A stretch of 64,000 nt of DNA from Opitutaceae bacterium (GCA_028284385.1 JANQRT010000060.1:248001-312000); one strand, 5' to 3'. Positions 1 through 9,264 are shown, counted from the stretch's first letter. Notes: generated from the letters alone by a model not told the origin. A program made the numbers and translations.

Positions 1-1
1 C

Positions 2-622
2 ATTTTCTTCATCACGATCATCATCTGGGGCTTGCTTTATTTTCCTCGCGACGAGTCGGTTGCGGAAGCTGCGCAGACCCAATTCGTTAGCGAGCTTGCC
101 ACCTCGAATGGCACTAGTGTTGGGGTTGCGTTTGAACTGATCGAGGGAAGCGAGGAGCTTCAAGCTGAACTCGACCATGCTATTTCTTCGGCCTACATTG
201 AACAAAGTTGGATGGGCCGCATGGGCAAGGCGATCCAACCCGTTTTCGATGCCGCTGGATTCGATTGGAAAATCACAGTTGGCGTGATTGCCAGTTTTCC
301 CGCTCGCGAAGTCATTATTTCAACGCTTGGCATCATCTATAGTCTCGGTGGCGACGTTGATGAGGAAACCGGCAGCCTTCGCGATAGTCTGGTAAATCAG
401 ACCTGGACCAGCGGTCCTAAAGCAGGCCAGCCGATCTTCACTATTCCCGTGGTGGTCGGCATTATGGTCTTTTTCGCGCTATGTCAGCAGTGTGGTGCGA
501 CTTTGGCGATTATCGCTCAGGAGACCAGTTGGCGTTGGGCTGTTATCTCTTTCGCTTTCATGACACTCCTGGCCTGGATAGCTTCTATTCTTATCTATCA
601 AGTCGGAACTGGTTTTTTTTAA
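2..622 (+). CDS. feoB: Ferrous iron transport protein B, C-terminal part
   Basis: The frame is open from the left edge, so only the last ~206 residues of the inner-membrane Fe(II) transporter FeoB are present. The N-terminal GTPase lies outside the window. Visible parts are a membrane segment at the edge (FITIIIWGLLYFPR), a hydrophilic stretch with the family phrase SWMGRMGKAIQPVF, then the Gate-type segment with FPAREVIISTLGIIYSLG. Further helices and CQQCGATLAII follow, and the protein ends at a hydrophobic C-terminus. In the family this domain forms the permeation path and is energised by the N-terminal G domain. A strong hairpin follows the stop. The gene is convergent with the fasciclin gene. 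Identification is firm; the start is not in the window. Confidence 0.93.
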   Translation: MFFITIIIWGLLYFPRDESVAEAAQTQFVSELATSNGTSVGVAFELIEGSEELQAELDHAISSAYIEQSWMGRMGKAIQPVFDAAGFDWKITVGVIASFPAREVIISTLGIIYSLGGDVDEETGSLRDSLVNQTWTSGPKAGQPIFTIPVVVGIMVFFALCQQCGATLAIIAQETSWRWAVISFAFMTLLAWIASILIYQVGTGFF

Positions 623-625
623 ATA

Positions 626-658
626 AATGAGCCAACATCCTTGGGATGCTGGCTCATT
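626..658. terminator. Long hairpin between convergent genes
   Basis: A 15-bp stem with one A-C mismatch: AATGAGCCAACATCC (626-640), loop TTG, GGATGCTGGCTCATT (644-658). It lies directly after the feoB stop and downstream of the minus-strand fasciclin gene. There is no clean T-run on either strand, so it is best seen as a bidirectional 3'-end hairpin. Confidence 0.65.
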
Positions 659-678
659 GTGTCGGTGTTGTGTGTTGC

Positions 679-1536
679 TTATGGTAAAATCACTGTATCG
701 ATAATGTGGATAACGCCGTTGGTGCCAAACGCGTCTGTTTCAATGACGTTCGAGCCATTTACGGTTACACCGTCGCCAACGTTAACGGTTAAATCGCTCC
801 CATCCAATAAAGAAGGAGCCACATTGTCTCCCGCTACCAAGTCGGTTGATGCGATTTGCGAGCCAATCACATGCAAAAGAAGAATGTCGGTTAGGGTTGC
901 GAGTCCCGGTTCTCCCAGCAAAGTGTCCAGCGTTCCTTCGGGTAGGGCCGCGAAGGCCGCATCCGTCGGGGCGAACAGTGTGAATGGTCCTTCTCCCGCA
1001 AGAGCGGCATCTAAACCAGTGGCGGTTAGAGCTGTATTCAATATCGTAAAGTCGGCTCCCGAGTCAGCCGCGTTACCCACGCCTTGGGCTATCGTTTGTA
1101 GTGGAGTGTCGTATACCTCTAGTAAAACGAATCCTGCTTCATTAGCATTTGCCTGAACGGCATAGGCTCCAGGATCAAGGGTTGTGAGATAGGCGGCTTC
1201 CGCTGGATCGCTGGGAGCGAACCCGGTCAGGGCGGCGGCAAACGAATTGGGTGCCGATTGCCAGTCGTCTAACTCGCCCAGGATGTTCCCTTCGACGTCG
1301 ACTAATAGCAATCCTGGATCGCTCACTCCATTAACTCCCTGGAGACTGGGTCCGGCTGCCCGTACCAACACTCTTTGCGGAGTATCAGTGATTACAATAC
1401 CTGAAAGAATAAACGAGTCTCCTCCGTTTGCCGGATCGATCAAAGCTCGGGTTGAAATATTGGCTATGTCAGCTTGAAGACCGGTTAGCGCAATACTGGT
1501 TGCGAGAGCAATATATGTGGATTTAAGTTTGTTCAT
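679..1536 (-). CDS. Secreted fasciclin (FAS1) domain protein with verrucomicrobial N-terminal module
   Basis: 285 residues. Residues 1-22 look like a Sec signal peptide (MNKLKSTYIALATSIALTGLQA). Residues ~25-145 resemble a module common in secreted Verrucomicrobiota proteins: ISTRA, then VLVRAAGPSL, then LDPGAYAV and VLLEVYD. Residues ~150-285 form one FAS1 domain, recognisable by LFAPTDAAFAALPEGT, LLHVIG and the C-terminal GVIHIIDTVILP. FAS1 domains mediate weak protein or carbohydrate adhesion outside the cell; the ligand here is unknown. The gene stands alone, convergent with feoB. The domain call is firm; the role in adhesion or matrix is inferred from the family. Confidence 0.88.
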   Translation of the reverse strand: MNKLKSTYIALATSIALTGLQADIANISTRALIDPANGGDSFILSGIVITDTPQRVLVRAAGPSLQGVNGVSDPGLLLVDVEGNILGELDDWQSAPNSFAAALTGFAPSDPAEAAYLTTLDPGAYAVQANANEAGFVLLEVYDTPLQTIAQGVGNAADSGADFTILNTALTATGLDAALAGEGPFTLFAPTDAAFAALPEGTLDTLLGEPGLATLTDILLLHVIGSQIASTDLVAGDNVAPSLLDGSDLTVNVGDGVTVNGSNVIETDAFGTNGVIHIIDTVILP

Positions 1537-1896
1537 CGTGTGCTTTGTTTAGGTTTTGAAGTTATCCATTTGTGGATTGATTGGTTAGAATACGCACCAA
1601 TACGACCTCAATAGCACCGATAGTTTCATTTTGAATCGAAAATAAATCGCAATATACGATTCATAAATGATTCAATTTATTCTAAGGAATCCTTTGCCAA
1701 TTCCGCACAGTTTTCCTTCTCCTCTTAGGCAGGCAAGAGAATCGATTTTAGGCTTTGAGCCGAGCCAAGATTGAAAGACCTGTCCCAGTTCTCTAAAATC
1801 GGGACGCGCGTTTCTCGTATGCCGATATGTCCCCTTAGCTCGCTTAGGAGCTAGATAAGGTCGGAGATCTCTCCCAATGCTGACCAGGCTTGAGGA
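1537..1896. other. Intergenic region between fasciclin gene and che operon
   Basis: 360 bases without a convincing ORF on either strand. The part near 1600-1690 is AT-rich and should contain the fasciclin promoter. The stretch around 1834-1860 has a short inverted repeat (TAGCTC/GAGCTA) downstream of cheR without a T-run. Nothing else was recognised. Confidence 0.5.
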
Positions 1897-2757
1897 TTAG
1901 TTCCTCATCAAATCCGTCGGATTCTGATCGGCCAAAAGCTTGCTTTGATAAAGAACTGACTGCCCTACACTGACAGGCTGCCAATCCGAATCGATATTCA
2001 TAGTCGTTTCCGACGCGCCTAAAAATAGATATCCCTCAGGGTGGAGCACTTTGCGGATTTCTCCTAGTATTCGTCTTTTAACTTCAACTTCGAAGTAGAT
2101 CATGACGTTGCGTATGAGCACGATATCGAAGGTGGGAAGTGATCCCCAGTTCTGAATAAGATTCATCTGCCGGAAAGAGACCATGCGTTTCAGGTCTTCC
2201 TTTATGCGCCATTGCTTCTCTTCCTGCTTGAAATACTTCGCTAGCAGTGGAAGAGGAAGACCGCGATTGACCTCCAATTGCGAATACAATCCTTCTTGGG
2301 CTTTGTTGACCGCTTTCGAGCAAAGGTCCGTTCCCACGATTTCCACTTCCCAGTTGGCTACTTGGGGAAAGTTTTCCAGAATAAGCATAGCTATGCTATA
2401 GGCTTCTTGACCCGTGGAGCTGGCCGCCGACCATATGGCAAACTTTTTCTCTTGCGATCTCCGCTTGATTATCTCGGGTAGAATTTCGCTCTTCAATGTC
2501 TCGAATGGATGGAAATCCCGAAAGAAAAGCGTCTCATTGGTAGTGAGAGCGTCAATCACTTTGGAATGCATGCTCGAAAAGCCGCGTTCGCTCCGCATTT
2601 TGCTAAGATAGGACGCTATCGAGTCATAGCCCTCCTCCTTTACGATTGGCTCCAGTCGCGTCTGCACGAGGTATTCCTTACCTGGCTCGAGCACGATGGC
2701 GGCTTCTTCTCTAGCGAATTCGCGTATGTATTCAAAATCTGATGGCGAAATAGGCAT
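1897..2757 (-). CDS. cheR: Chemotaxis protein methyltransferase CheR
   Basis: 286 residues, typical CheR length. The enzyme transfers methyl groups from S-adenosylmethionine to glutamates on chemoreceptors, setting adaptation together with CheB. Residues 1-80 match the CheR N-terminal helical domain. The substrate/SAM region follows with TNETLFFRD, the glycine-rich WSAASSTGQEAYSIAM loop, and the conserved RNVMIYF and YLFLGASET. There is no C-terminal TPR or pentapeptide-binding extension. It is the last gene of the operon, 12 bases after cheB, so co-expression with the demethylase is likely. ATG start; its substrate is presumably the globin-MCP encoded upstream. Confidence 0.95.
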   Translation of the reverse strand: MPISPSDFEYIREFAREEAAIVLEPGKEYLVQTRLEPIVKEEGYDSIASYLSKMRSERGFSSMHSKVIDALTTNETLFFRDFHPFETLKSEILPEIIKRRSQEKKFAIWSAASSTGQEAYSIAMLILENFPQVANWEVEIVGTDLCSKAVNKAQEGLYSQLEVNRGLPLPLLAKYFKQEEKQWRIKEDLKRMVSFRQMNLIQNWGSLPTFDIVLIRNVMIYFEVEVKRRILGEIRKVLHPEGYLFLGASETTMNIDSDWQPVSVGQSVLYQSKLLADQNPTDLMRN

Positions 2758-2769
2758 GGTGGGTAACGG

Positions 2770-3858
2770 TTAGGCTATGGTGATTCTGGTTTTAGAGGCC
2801 TCGATCCTCCGTTGAAGCGACGCTGCGATTTTATCCAAGGGCAATACTTCCTCGGCGAGTCCTTTTTCGGCAATGTATCCGGGCATTCCCCACACCACGC
2901 TGGTGGCCTCGTCCTGAGCAAGAGCTACGCCTCCACTTTGGCAAATGGCTTCGCAGCCGCGTAGACCGTCTTGTCCCATGCCCGTTAAAATCAAAGCCAG
3001 CGCTGTCGGACCGTAGCATTTGGCAACGGATCTGAAAAGGGGATCGACTGCTGGTCGACATGAATTCTCTAATGGACCCTCATGGAGTCGAATGCGGATC
3101 TTGGCATTATCTCGGCGGAGCTCCATATGTTTTCCACCGGGAGCGATGTAAGCGCATCCAGGCTCGATTTCCTGGTTCTCCTCTCCTTCGAAAAAATTTG
3201 TCGACGAATTCCGATCGAGTCGTTGAGCCAGCGATTTGGTGAAGAGAGGGGGCATATGTTGCACAATGACGATCGGCACTGGCAGGGGGTCGGTTATTCC
3301 TTGAAATAGTTTTGCTAACGCGTTGGGACCGCCGGTAGACGTTCCGATGCTCAGGATCCCTACAGGATGGCTTCCTTTATCGGCTGGCTTGATGGGCTTT
3401 CTCAAGGCCGCGGCTTCATTCGTTTTGGGTGGCCTTTGGGAAACGAGTTTATTGGCGCAGCAGCTTTTGATTCTTGGTAGCAGGTCCTCCTTCAGAACGT
3501 CCATCGATTGCGCAAATCCAGCTACGTTTTGCGGTTTGGTTACGTAATCCGTTGCTCCTGCGTCAAGACACTCAAGCGTCGCCTCCGCTCCACGAGAAGT
3601 GAGGGAGCTAAACATAATGATGGGCAGGTTGGGATGCGTCTTGCGTATCTCTTTGACTGTCTCAATGCCATCCATTTCCGGCATTTCCACATCAAGAGTC
3701 ACGACGTCAGGATTCACCTGAGTCAGCTTCTGCAGGGCGATATTCCCGTTGGCTGCTACGCCGGCGACTTCGAGATCCGGGTCTTGCTCGATTATCTGAG
3801 AGACCAGACGGCGAATCACAATCGTATCATCAACAATGAGTACACGGATCTTTGGCAT
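2770..3858 (-). CDS. cheB: Protein-glutamate methylesterase/glutaminase CheB
   Basis: 362 residues. The N-terminal receiver (about 1-120) carries DD near residue 10, the phospho-acceptor Asp in VTLDVEMPEMDGIE and the conserved Lys in VTKPQ. A linker of about 45 residues leads to the methylesterase domain: SIGTSTGGPNALAKL supplies the catalytic Ser, VIVQHMPPLFTKSLAQRL the catalytic His and ILTGMGQDGLRG the catalytic Asp. The enzyme removes methyl groups from chemoreceptors and deamidates Gln, stimulated by CheA phosphorylation of the receiver. It is 8 bases downstream of the second cheY and 12 upstream of cheR, forming a tight adaptation module. Length and residues are normal for an active enzyme. 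Confidence 0.96.
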   Translation of the reverse strand: MPKIRVLIVDDTIVIRRLVSQIIEQDPDLEVAGVAANGNIALQKLTQVNPDVVTLDVEMPEMDGIETVKEIRKTHPNLPIIMFSSLTSRGAEATLECLDAGATDYVTKPQNVAGFAQSMDVLKEDLLPRIKSCCANKLVSQRPPKTNEAAALRKPIKPADKGSHPVGILSIGTSTGGPNALAKLFQGITDPLPVPIVIVQHMPPLFTKSLAQRLDRNSSTNFFEGEENQEIEPGCAYIAPGGKHMELRRDNAKIRIRLHEGPLENSCRPAVDPLFRSVAKCYGPTALALILTGMGQDGLRGCEAICQSGGVALAQDEATSVVWGMPGYIAEKGLAEEVLPLDKIAASLQRRIEASKTRITIA

Positions 3859-3866
3859 AATGACTC

Positions 3867-4241
3867 CTAGTTAAGCAATCCAAGGATTCTCAGTTTGTCA
3901 CTGACCATATCCTGGTCAAAGGGCTTCATGAGAAACTCGTTCACGCCTTCTTGCATGGCTTCCATCAGATCCTCTGTCTGGTTGTGAGAAGTCACCATCA
4001 TGATCTTCATTTTGTCGAATTCCTTGCAGGCTCTTAATTCCTTAACGAACTCGATCCCATTCATGCGCGGCATATCCCAGTCGACGAACGCGATGTCGAA
4101 TTCGCCTGCTCCGTCTTCTCCCAGGCGTACAAGGGCGTCGCAACCGTCCTCGGCCTCTACGGTCTCTATTTCAAGTTCTTGTACGTAGCTCCTCATTAGG
4201 TTTCGGAAGCTGCGGCTATCGTCTACAATTAATGCCTTCAT
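3867..4241 (-). CDS. Single-domain response regulator, CheY-like (second copy)
   Basis: 124 residues, a receiver only: acidic pair in ALIVDDSRSFR, phospho-Asp in FVDWDMPRMNGIEFV, Thr/Ser in MVTSH and Lys in FLMKPFD. This is the layout of CheY-type outputs or phosphate sinks. It sits 8 bases before cheB and 147 bases after the UbiB-like gene. The first cheY (12146-12511) opens the same operon, so the system has two free receivers plus the CheB receiver. One may act on the motility machine and the other may drain phosphate or act elsewhere; the sequence does not tell which. Confidence 0.92.
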   Translation of the reverse strand: MKALIVDDSRSFRNLMRSYVQELEIETVEAEDGCDALVRLGEDGAGEFDIAFVDWDMPRMNGIEFVKELRACKEFDKMKIMMVTSHNQTEDLMEAMQEGVNEFLMKPFDQDMVSDKLRILGLLN

Positions 4242-4388
4242 TGGTTTAGAAAGGTAGGGTATCAGTCGTGGTGGGATTGGGGTGGCAGGAGTTTCGGTAA
4301 TCGTCTAAACCATGACCTTCTTAAGATGGTCCAGCGTTCGAATGGAGACTTTACACCTTCTTCAGAAATTTCTCTATCGTTGAGCTTC

Positions 4389-5942
4389 TTACTCGAGCCA
4401 GACTTGGACGGACTTCCTTTCCTCCTCGATCGAAAAAAGCGGACCTGGAGCGTAATCGCTTCGTTGGGCATTCTGCGAAACCGATTTCAGATCGATGCCT
4501 CTCTCTTCGATCTTCGGTTTAAGTTCAGTGGGGACGAGCGTGTTCAGGTTGTCGACGGCTCCTGCTAAGAAGCTTAGATCGACTTTCACTGAGCCATCGT
4601 CCACCACGCGTATTTTGAGCGTTTCCGAGAGCATGGATGGTTGATCGTCTAATGTTTGAGAAGCTGGCTTCCTTTCTGTTAGTGGAAGCTCTTCTATAAT
4701 GTTCTGATAAATGGAACTCCAATTAAGCGGAGAGTCTAGAGAGCGAAGGTAGTGGACCAGTCCTTGGAACGATCTCAGCAAGAAAAGGAGGGAGGGAGGA
4801 CCTGCCATACGAAACGACATCCGATTCGATCCCAGTACGGAGCGTAGCCTTTCTCCTAGACGCCAATCAGCCACATCGAATGTTCCTTTCTCTCCAAATG
4901 GTAATGCCACAATCTGAGCAACCCCGGGCAAGGTTTCTTTAAGAGGATGGAGCAAGTCGGGATTAAATCCCATTTCCAGGAAGGCGTCGTAGACCTTGGT
5001 CTGGCTTCGCTGGTGTTGTACTCCCTGTTTTATAAGACGACGAATACCCGATTGCAGATCCGTATCCATTTTTTTTACGCATCCAAAGTCTATCAGTCCA
5101 ACGGCTGAATTGCGCGCTTTTTTCAGGAATCGATAGTTTCCCGGATGTGGGTCCGCGTGAATGCGCCCCCAATCGAAGAGGCTGCGCATAAACAGCTCTA
5201 CCAGAATCGAGGAAATTTCATGCCGATCGGAGGCTTCCCAGCCCTTCGCTTCCGATAGTCCATAGCCTTCCTGCCAAGTCGTGACTAGAAGATCTTTTCG
5301 TACCAAAAAATCTATGACGGAAGGAAGCTCAAGTTTCTCTTGCAGCGAGTTTGGAGCGGCTTTCAGGAGCGCGTTGAATTCATGGAGAGCCTCAGCTTCG
5401 TATTGGTAGTCAAGTTCGGCTCTCAAGGTTTCGCCAATTTCCTGACGGAAGCTCGCCATGTCGAATCCCGACTTGAAGCTCCCCAGTGGCGTAGCCAGCC
5501 AGTGCAAGGCCTTGAGATCGTATTCTATAGCGTCCGCAATTCCTGGATACTGTATTTTTATGGCCACTTCCCGTCCGTCAAGGAGCCGGGCTCTATGGGC
5601 TTGACCAATCGATGCTGCTATACCAATGGGATGGATCCAAGAGAAGACCTCGTTAATCGGCTTCCCTAGAGCTGTTTCTATGGCGGAAAAGGCTTCGTCT
5701 TTACTCAAACTGGGTTCATTTTCCGTAAGTAGAGTGAAGACCGGACTAGAGGATTCTATCTCGCTGAAGGCAAGTAGCTGACCTATCTTTTGCGGAAGAC
5801 CGTGCATCAGGCCCAGCCTTTGGACTAGGCGTTGTTTAATACGCTCTAGAGTTTCTTGAGATTTGGAGGATCTCGCGGCCGCGAAATCCTTCGTGGCCAG
5901 GCTCAGCTGAGTCGTTCGCCGGATTTTCGATAGGATCGTCAC
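4389..5942 (-). CDS. ABC1/UbiB-family atypical kinase
   Basis: 517 residues, GTG start. Family signatures are in order: the KxGQ element in GLPQKIGQLLAF (about residue 50), the AxRA-like element in IGQAHRARLLDG, the nucleotide-binding Lys in VAIKIQYPGI, the catalytic loop DPHPGNY and the metal-binding IDFGCVKKM. Members are ADK/UbiB ATPases that assist ubiquinone or lipid metabolism rather than classical protein kinases. No transmembrane tail is obvious; a ~120-residue C-terminal region is unassigned. It is unexpected inside a chemotaxis operon, 71 bases after the unknown gene and 147 before the second cheY. The family is certain; its function here is unknown. Confidence 0.9.
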   Translation of the reverse strand: MTILSKIRRTTQLSLATKDFAAARSSKSQETLERIKQRLVQRLGLMHGLPQKIGQLLAFSEIESSSPVFTLLTENEPSLSKDEAFSAIETALGKPINEVFSWIHPIGIAASIGQAHRARLLDGREVAIKIQYPGIADAIEYDLKALHWLATPLGSFKSGFDMASFRQEIGETLRAELDYQYEAEALHEFNALLKAAPNSLQEKLELPSVIDFLVRKDLLVTTWQEGYGLSEAKGWEASDRHEISSILVELFMRSLFDWGRIHADPHPGNYRFLKKARNSAVGLIDFGCVKKMDTDLQSGIRRLIKQGVQHQRSQTKVYDAFLEMGFNPDLLHPLKETLPGVAQIVALPFGEKGTFDVADWRLGERLRSVLGSNRMSFRMAGPPSLLFLLRSFQGLVHYLRSLDSPLNWSSIYQNIIEELPLTERKPASQTLDDQPSMLSETLKIRVVDDGSVKVDLSFLAGAVDNLNTLVPTELKPKIEERGIDLKSVSQNAQRSDYAPGPLFSIEEERKSVQVWLE

Positions 5943-6013
5943 GAGAAACAGAGCGTCTTTCCAACTGAATCTCGTTGCTGAGATGGCATGGTCTTGGAAG
6001 CCTTGTGGATCGT

Positions 6014-6763
6014 CTAATTAAAGGACGTATTTTGGGGGATGAACGAACGAGGGCCGAAATAGTCGATATAGCGGGCTGACCAATGGCTCCACTGGCGATT
6101 CTCATGGTTTTTCCAATCGTGGTAGACCTGGATACAATGGTCGTAAAGCGATTGGATTCGGTCCTGTTCGGATGGCTCAATGCGATTCTCCACAAGAGAG
6201 AAGCAATGCTTTCCATTTTTGTATTCATTCCATGGGCATGCATAGATACGTAGTCGATCCACTAGGCCGTCCACGCGTCCGCCCACTCGCAAGTCCTCTA
6301 GAATGATGTCGAGGCGATCGCGTTTCGTCTTGTCTTCGAGAACCTTACGTCCGAAAGACAACGTTAGTCCTTCGTGCTGAGCTTCTCTATCGTCATGATT
6401 ATGATAGAAGGTGAATGCCATGCACGCAGGATCGTCTAGCAGATCGGTCGCGAAGGTATTGTAGAGACTGGGAGCGCTTTTTATGTATCGAGAAACAAAC
6501 GACGGCACTGATTTTACATAATCTCGATCCGATTCCATATCGTGCTTATGCGTCCGAAATACGTTGAGATCGTATTTGTTCCAGGCTCGAGACCAACCCA
6601 TTCCCTTTTCTTGCCGTTTCTTTTCAAGGGCGTTCATCAGCTTGCGTAGCAGCCAGTTTGGCCGCTTTTGCAAGTTGATTTCCCGCATCAGAGCTGCCAT
6701 GGACAGCTCGGACGGCTGGATTGAATCGCGATCAAGCGCTAACGATAGCGTATCAGTATTCAT
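6014..6763 (-). CDS. Unknown 249-residue protein within the che operon
   Basis: I do not recognise this family. It is a soluble, charged protein without signal peptide or membrane segment. The first ~60 residues are helical and basic (RPNWLLRKLMNALEKKRQ). The middle is rich in His/Asp/Tyr (FRTHKHDMESDRD; FTFYHNHDDREAQHEG), and the C-terminal third is rich in Trp/His/Tyr (HDWKNHENRQWSHWSARY). The His-Asp clusters could bind metal, but that is a guess. It lies 46 bases after the globin-MCP and 71 before the UbiB-like gene, so it is very likely co-transcribed with the chemotaxis genes. The ORF length, ATG start and tight spacing support a real gene. Confidence 0.8.
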   Translation of the reverse strand: MNTDTLSLALDRDSIQPSELSMAALMREINLQKRPNWLLRKLMNALEKKRQEKGMGWSRAWNKYDLNVFRTHKHDMESDRDYVKSVPSFVSRYIKSAPSLYNTFATDLLDDPACMAFTFYHNHDDREAQHEGLTLSFGRKVLEDKTKRDRLDIILEDLRVGGRVDGLVDRLRIYACPWNEYKNGKHCFSLVENRIEPSEQDRIQSLYDHCIQVYHDWKNHENRQWSHWSARYIDYFGPRSFIPQNTSFN

Positions 6764-6809
6764 AATTCGATTACTTAGTACTTCTAACGATCAGTGAATT
6801 CGATTCAGT

Positions 6810-9221
6810 TTAAATGTTTGCGCTATCGACTACGGCCTTAAGGTCGCTAGAGAGTCTTGCGAGCTCCTTGGCAGACTGAAGCGTGTTGTCTGCGCCTTCA
6901 TTAGTGCTCCGAGCGGCTTCGGATACGCCGACGATGTTCTTGGAGATTTCACCACTTCCCTTGGAGGCTTCGGTCGCATTGCGAGCGATCTCGTTGGTAG
7001 TAGCCGATTGTTCCTCAACCGCGCTGGCGATATTGTTTTGAATATCGTTTATCTGATCGATGATGTTGCTGATCTCGCCAATGGCTTCCACCGAACCGGT
7101 GGTATCCTGTTGGATGGCTTCGATTTTCTGACTGATATCTTCCGTTGCCGTAGCGGTCTGCTTGGCCAGCTCCTTGACTTCGTTGGCTACTACGGCGAAT
7201 CCCTTGCCTGCTTCGCCTGCTCGAGCGGCTTCGATCGTCGCGTTCAAGGCCAGCAGATTGGTTTGCTGCGCGATCGAGGTGATGACTTTGATGACCTTTC
7301 CAATCTCGTCCGAGCTTTCTCCTAGCTTGGCCACGGTGGTGTTGGTCTCGCTTGCCACGTCAACTGCTTTGGAAGCAATTCGAGCAGCTTCGTTAGCGTT
7401 GTTGGCGATTTCCTTGATAGAGGCGCTAAGTTCCTCGGCGCTGGTAGCAACGGACTCCACGTTCTTGGTGACCTCTTCAGAAGCGGAGGCGACGACGTCC
7501 GATTGGGCCGAGGTTTCCTCGGAATTCGAGCTCATCGACTGGGCAATGGACGAAAGCTCTTCTGAAGATGACGAGAGGGCTTGGGCGTTGGTGTTGACGG
7601 TATCTAGAGTGGTCTTGAGATTGGCCGTCATCTCCTTGTCTCTCTCCTCGGCGGCTAGTTGTTCCGTGATCACTTGCCAAGTGACCATAGCCCCAAGGTA
7701 GTTGTTATTCTGATCGTAGATTGGGCTGACCAGCAGATCCAGAGTCTCCGGTCCGACGGAGATATGGGCGCTTCTGGGAAGGTTCTTAGAATCGGCTAGG
7801 ATACCTCGTTGGTAGCTGGGATCCTTATGGAAAATATCGATACACTGACCTACCAACTCGTCCGCTCTCACCGGAAGATGCTGTTCAAGAGTCTTCAGCG
7901 TTTTCTCGGAGGCGGGATTGATGTACTGGACGACCAAATCGGTGTCGGCGAACATGACGTTGACCGGGGCCTGCTCCATCATCGACTGGATGCGAGCCAT
8001 CTCCGTTTCAAGCTGCAGCTTTTTGGTAATGACTTCCCAGGTCACCATTGATCCGAGGAAGCCGCCGTTCTGGTCGTAAATCGGGCTGACCAGCAGATCT
8101 AGAGTCTCTGGACCGACGTTGATATGGGCGCTTCTTGGAAGGTTGTTCGGATCGGCAAGGATGCCTCGCTGGAAGCTGGGATCCTTATGGAAAATGTCAA
8201 TACACTGGCCTACCATCTCGTCTACTTTTACCGGAAGGTGCTCCTCCAATTCTTTCAGCGTCTTTATCGAGGCCGGGTTGAGATACTGGACGACTAGGTC
8301 CGGATCGGCGAACATGATATTTATAGGCGAGTTGTTCGACATCGAGGCGTAACGCTGATTGATCGATTCCTGACGAACGGACTCTGTGATGTCGGTCGCG
8401 TAGTTGACTACCTTGACCGGGTTGCCATCCAAATCGAGAATAGGATTGTAGGAGGCTTCGATCCAAATTTCCTTCCCGTCGTTCCTGACATGCTTGTATC
8501 GGCCTGAATTGCGCTGGCCGTTTTTCAATTGTATCCAGAATTGCTTGTATTCGTTGCCACCGGCGTAGGCGGCCTCCACGAACATGCTATGATGTTCGCC
8601 CTGGATTTCTTCCAGCGTGTATCCCATAGCGTTTAGAAAGTTCTCGTTGGCGTCGAGTATCGTCCCGTCCAGATTGAACTCGATGACTGCCTGAGTCTTG
8701 CTAATAGCTTCGATCTTGCTTTGCAATTCGAGCACTTCCTCCTCTCTGGAGGCGGAGCTTACGGCTGCTTTGCCATTGTTTCTAGTCTTGCTTGCGCGGC
8801 GATTTGAGGTGGCGGTGTTCATTCTTGATTTTCTTGTTTTTTTTGAAGTTTCAGTATTGACGATATCGTCTGCTAAAGGGGCGACGGCTGCGACGACCTC
8901 TTCAATGATCGCGTCGGGCACGTCTAGGGATTGCAACGTTTCCACCAGGTGATTCGCGACCTTGGCGAAATGCCGCTCTTCGATCGGCAAGTGAGCATGA
9001 GCCTTCTTCATATCCCGGCCCTTGTAGATGTCAGGGCCTCCTAGGGCGGTGGTGAAGAAGTCTTTTTGCCTACGCTTGAGACGCGTTATATTCGTTTTGG
9101 TGAAAAAGGATTCGAGTTCCTCGTCGGCCAGGACGCGTTCGTAGAACTCTTCTACGGCGGCATCGATGGAAGCTTCTCCTCCGAGGCGTTCATACAGCGA
9201 TTTGGATTTAGTAGTCGGCAT
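6810..9221 (-). CDS. Soluble chemoreceptor: truncated haemoglobin - three PAS - MCP signalling domain
   Basis: 803 residues with no membrane segment. Residues ~7-120 form a group I (HbN-like) truncated globin: Tyr27 at B10, Leu48/Gln52 at E7/E11 in [11 protein letters not shown], the ALGGP turn, and proximal His75 in KKAHAHL. A basic linker leads to PAS1 (~173-280, GYTLEEIQG to VNYATDITE). Two nearly identical PAS domains follow (~291-400, ~411-520; [11 protein letters not shown] in both). The rest is a cytoplasmic MCP coiled coil with the conserved hairpin tip [19 protein letters not shown]. Globin, PAS and MCP tip together imply a haem-based O2/NO or redox receptor working on CheA/CheW. No C-terminal CheR-docking pentapeptide is seen. 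It lies 43 bases after cheW. Confidence 0.93.
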   Translation of the reverse strand: MPTTKSKSLYERLGGEASIDAAVEEFYERVLADEELESFFTKTNITRLKRRQKDFFTTALGGPDIYKGRDMKKAHAHLPIEERHFAKVANHLVETLQSLDVPDAIIEEVVAAVAPLADDIVNTETSKKTRKSRMNTATSNRRASKTRNNGKAAVSSASREEEVLELQSKIEAISKTQAVIEFNLDGTILDANENFLNAMGYTLEEIQGEHHSMFVEAAYAGGNEYKQFWIQLKNGQRNSGRYKHVRNDGKEIWIEASYNPILDLDGNPVKVVNYATDITESVRQESINQRYASMSNNSPINIMFADPDLVVQYLNPASIKTLKELEEHLPVKVDEMVGQCIDIFHKDPSFQRGILADPNNLPRSAHINVGPETLDLLVSPIYDQNGGFLGSMVTWEVITKKLQLETEMARIQSMMEQAPVNVMFADTDLVVQYINPASEKTLKTLEQHLPVRADELVGQCIDIFHKDPSYQRGILADSKNLPRSAHISVGPETLDLLVSPIYDQNNNYLGAMVTWQVITEQLAAEERDKEMTANLKTTLDTVNTNAQALSSSSEELSSIAQSMSSNSEETSAQSDVVASASEEVTKNVESVATSAEELSASIKEIANNANEAARIASKAVDVASETNTTVAKLGESSDEIGKVIKVITSIAQQTNLLALNATIEAARAGEAGKGFAVVANEVKELAKQTATATEDISQKIEAIQQDTTGSVEAIGEISNIIDQINDIQNNIASAVEEQSATTNEIARNATEASKGSGEISKNIVGVSEAARSTNEGADNTLQSAKELARLSSDLKAVVDSANI
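7662..8351 (-). repeat. Tandem duplication of a PAS-encoding segment, period 360 bp
   Basis: Two direct copies within the globin-MCP gene, offset by exactly 360 bases (120 codons). For example, near-identical text begins at 7924 and 8284, and at 7752 and 8112. The encoded domains (residues 291-400 and 411-520) share most residues, including [12 protein letters not shown] and [16 protein letters not shown]. This indicates a recent in-frame duplication. Confidence 0.9.
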
Positions 9222-9264
9222 TTGATTTAGATTTGCGCGATTTTCCGCTTTTAGTGGGTAAGAG

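Noticed and set aside
641..1156. 171-codon plus-strand ORF antisense to the fasciclin gene
   Set aside because: Opposite strand of a clear signal-peptide/FAS1 gene; its Pro/Ser/Ala/Val-rich text is a mirror effect.
7162..7701. 179-codon plus-strand ORF inside the globin-MCP gene
   Set aside because: Antisense shadow of the MCP coiled coil; low-complexity Ala/Ser/Leu text with no domain.
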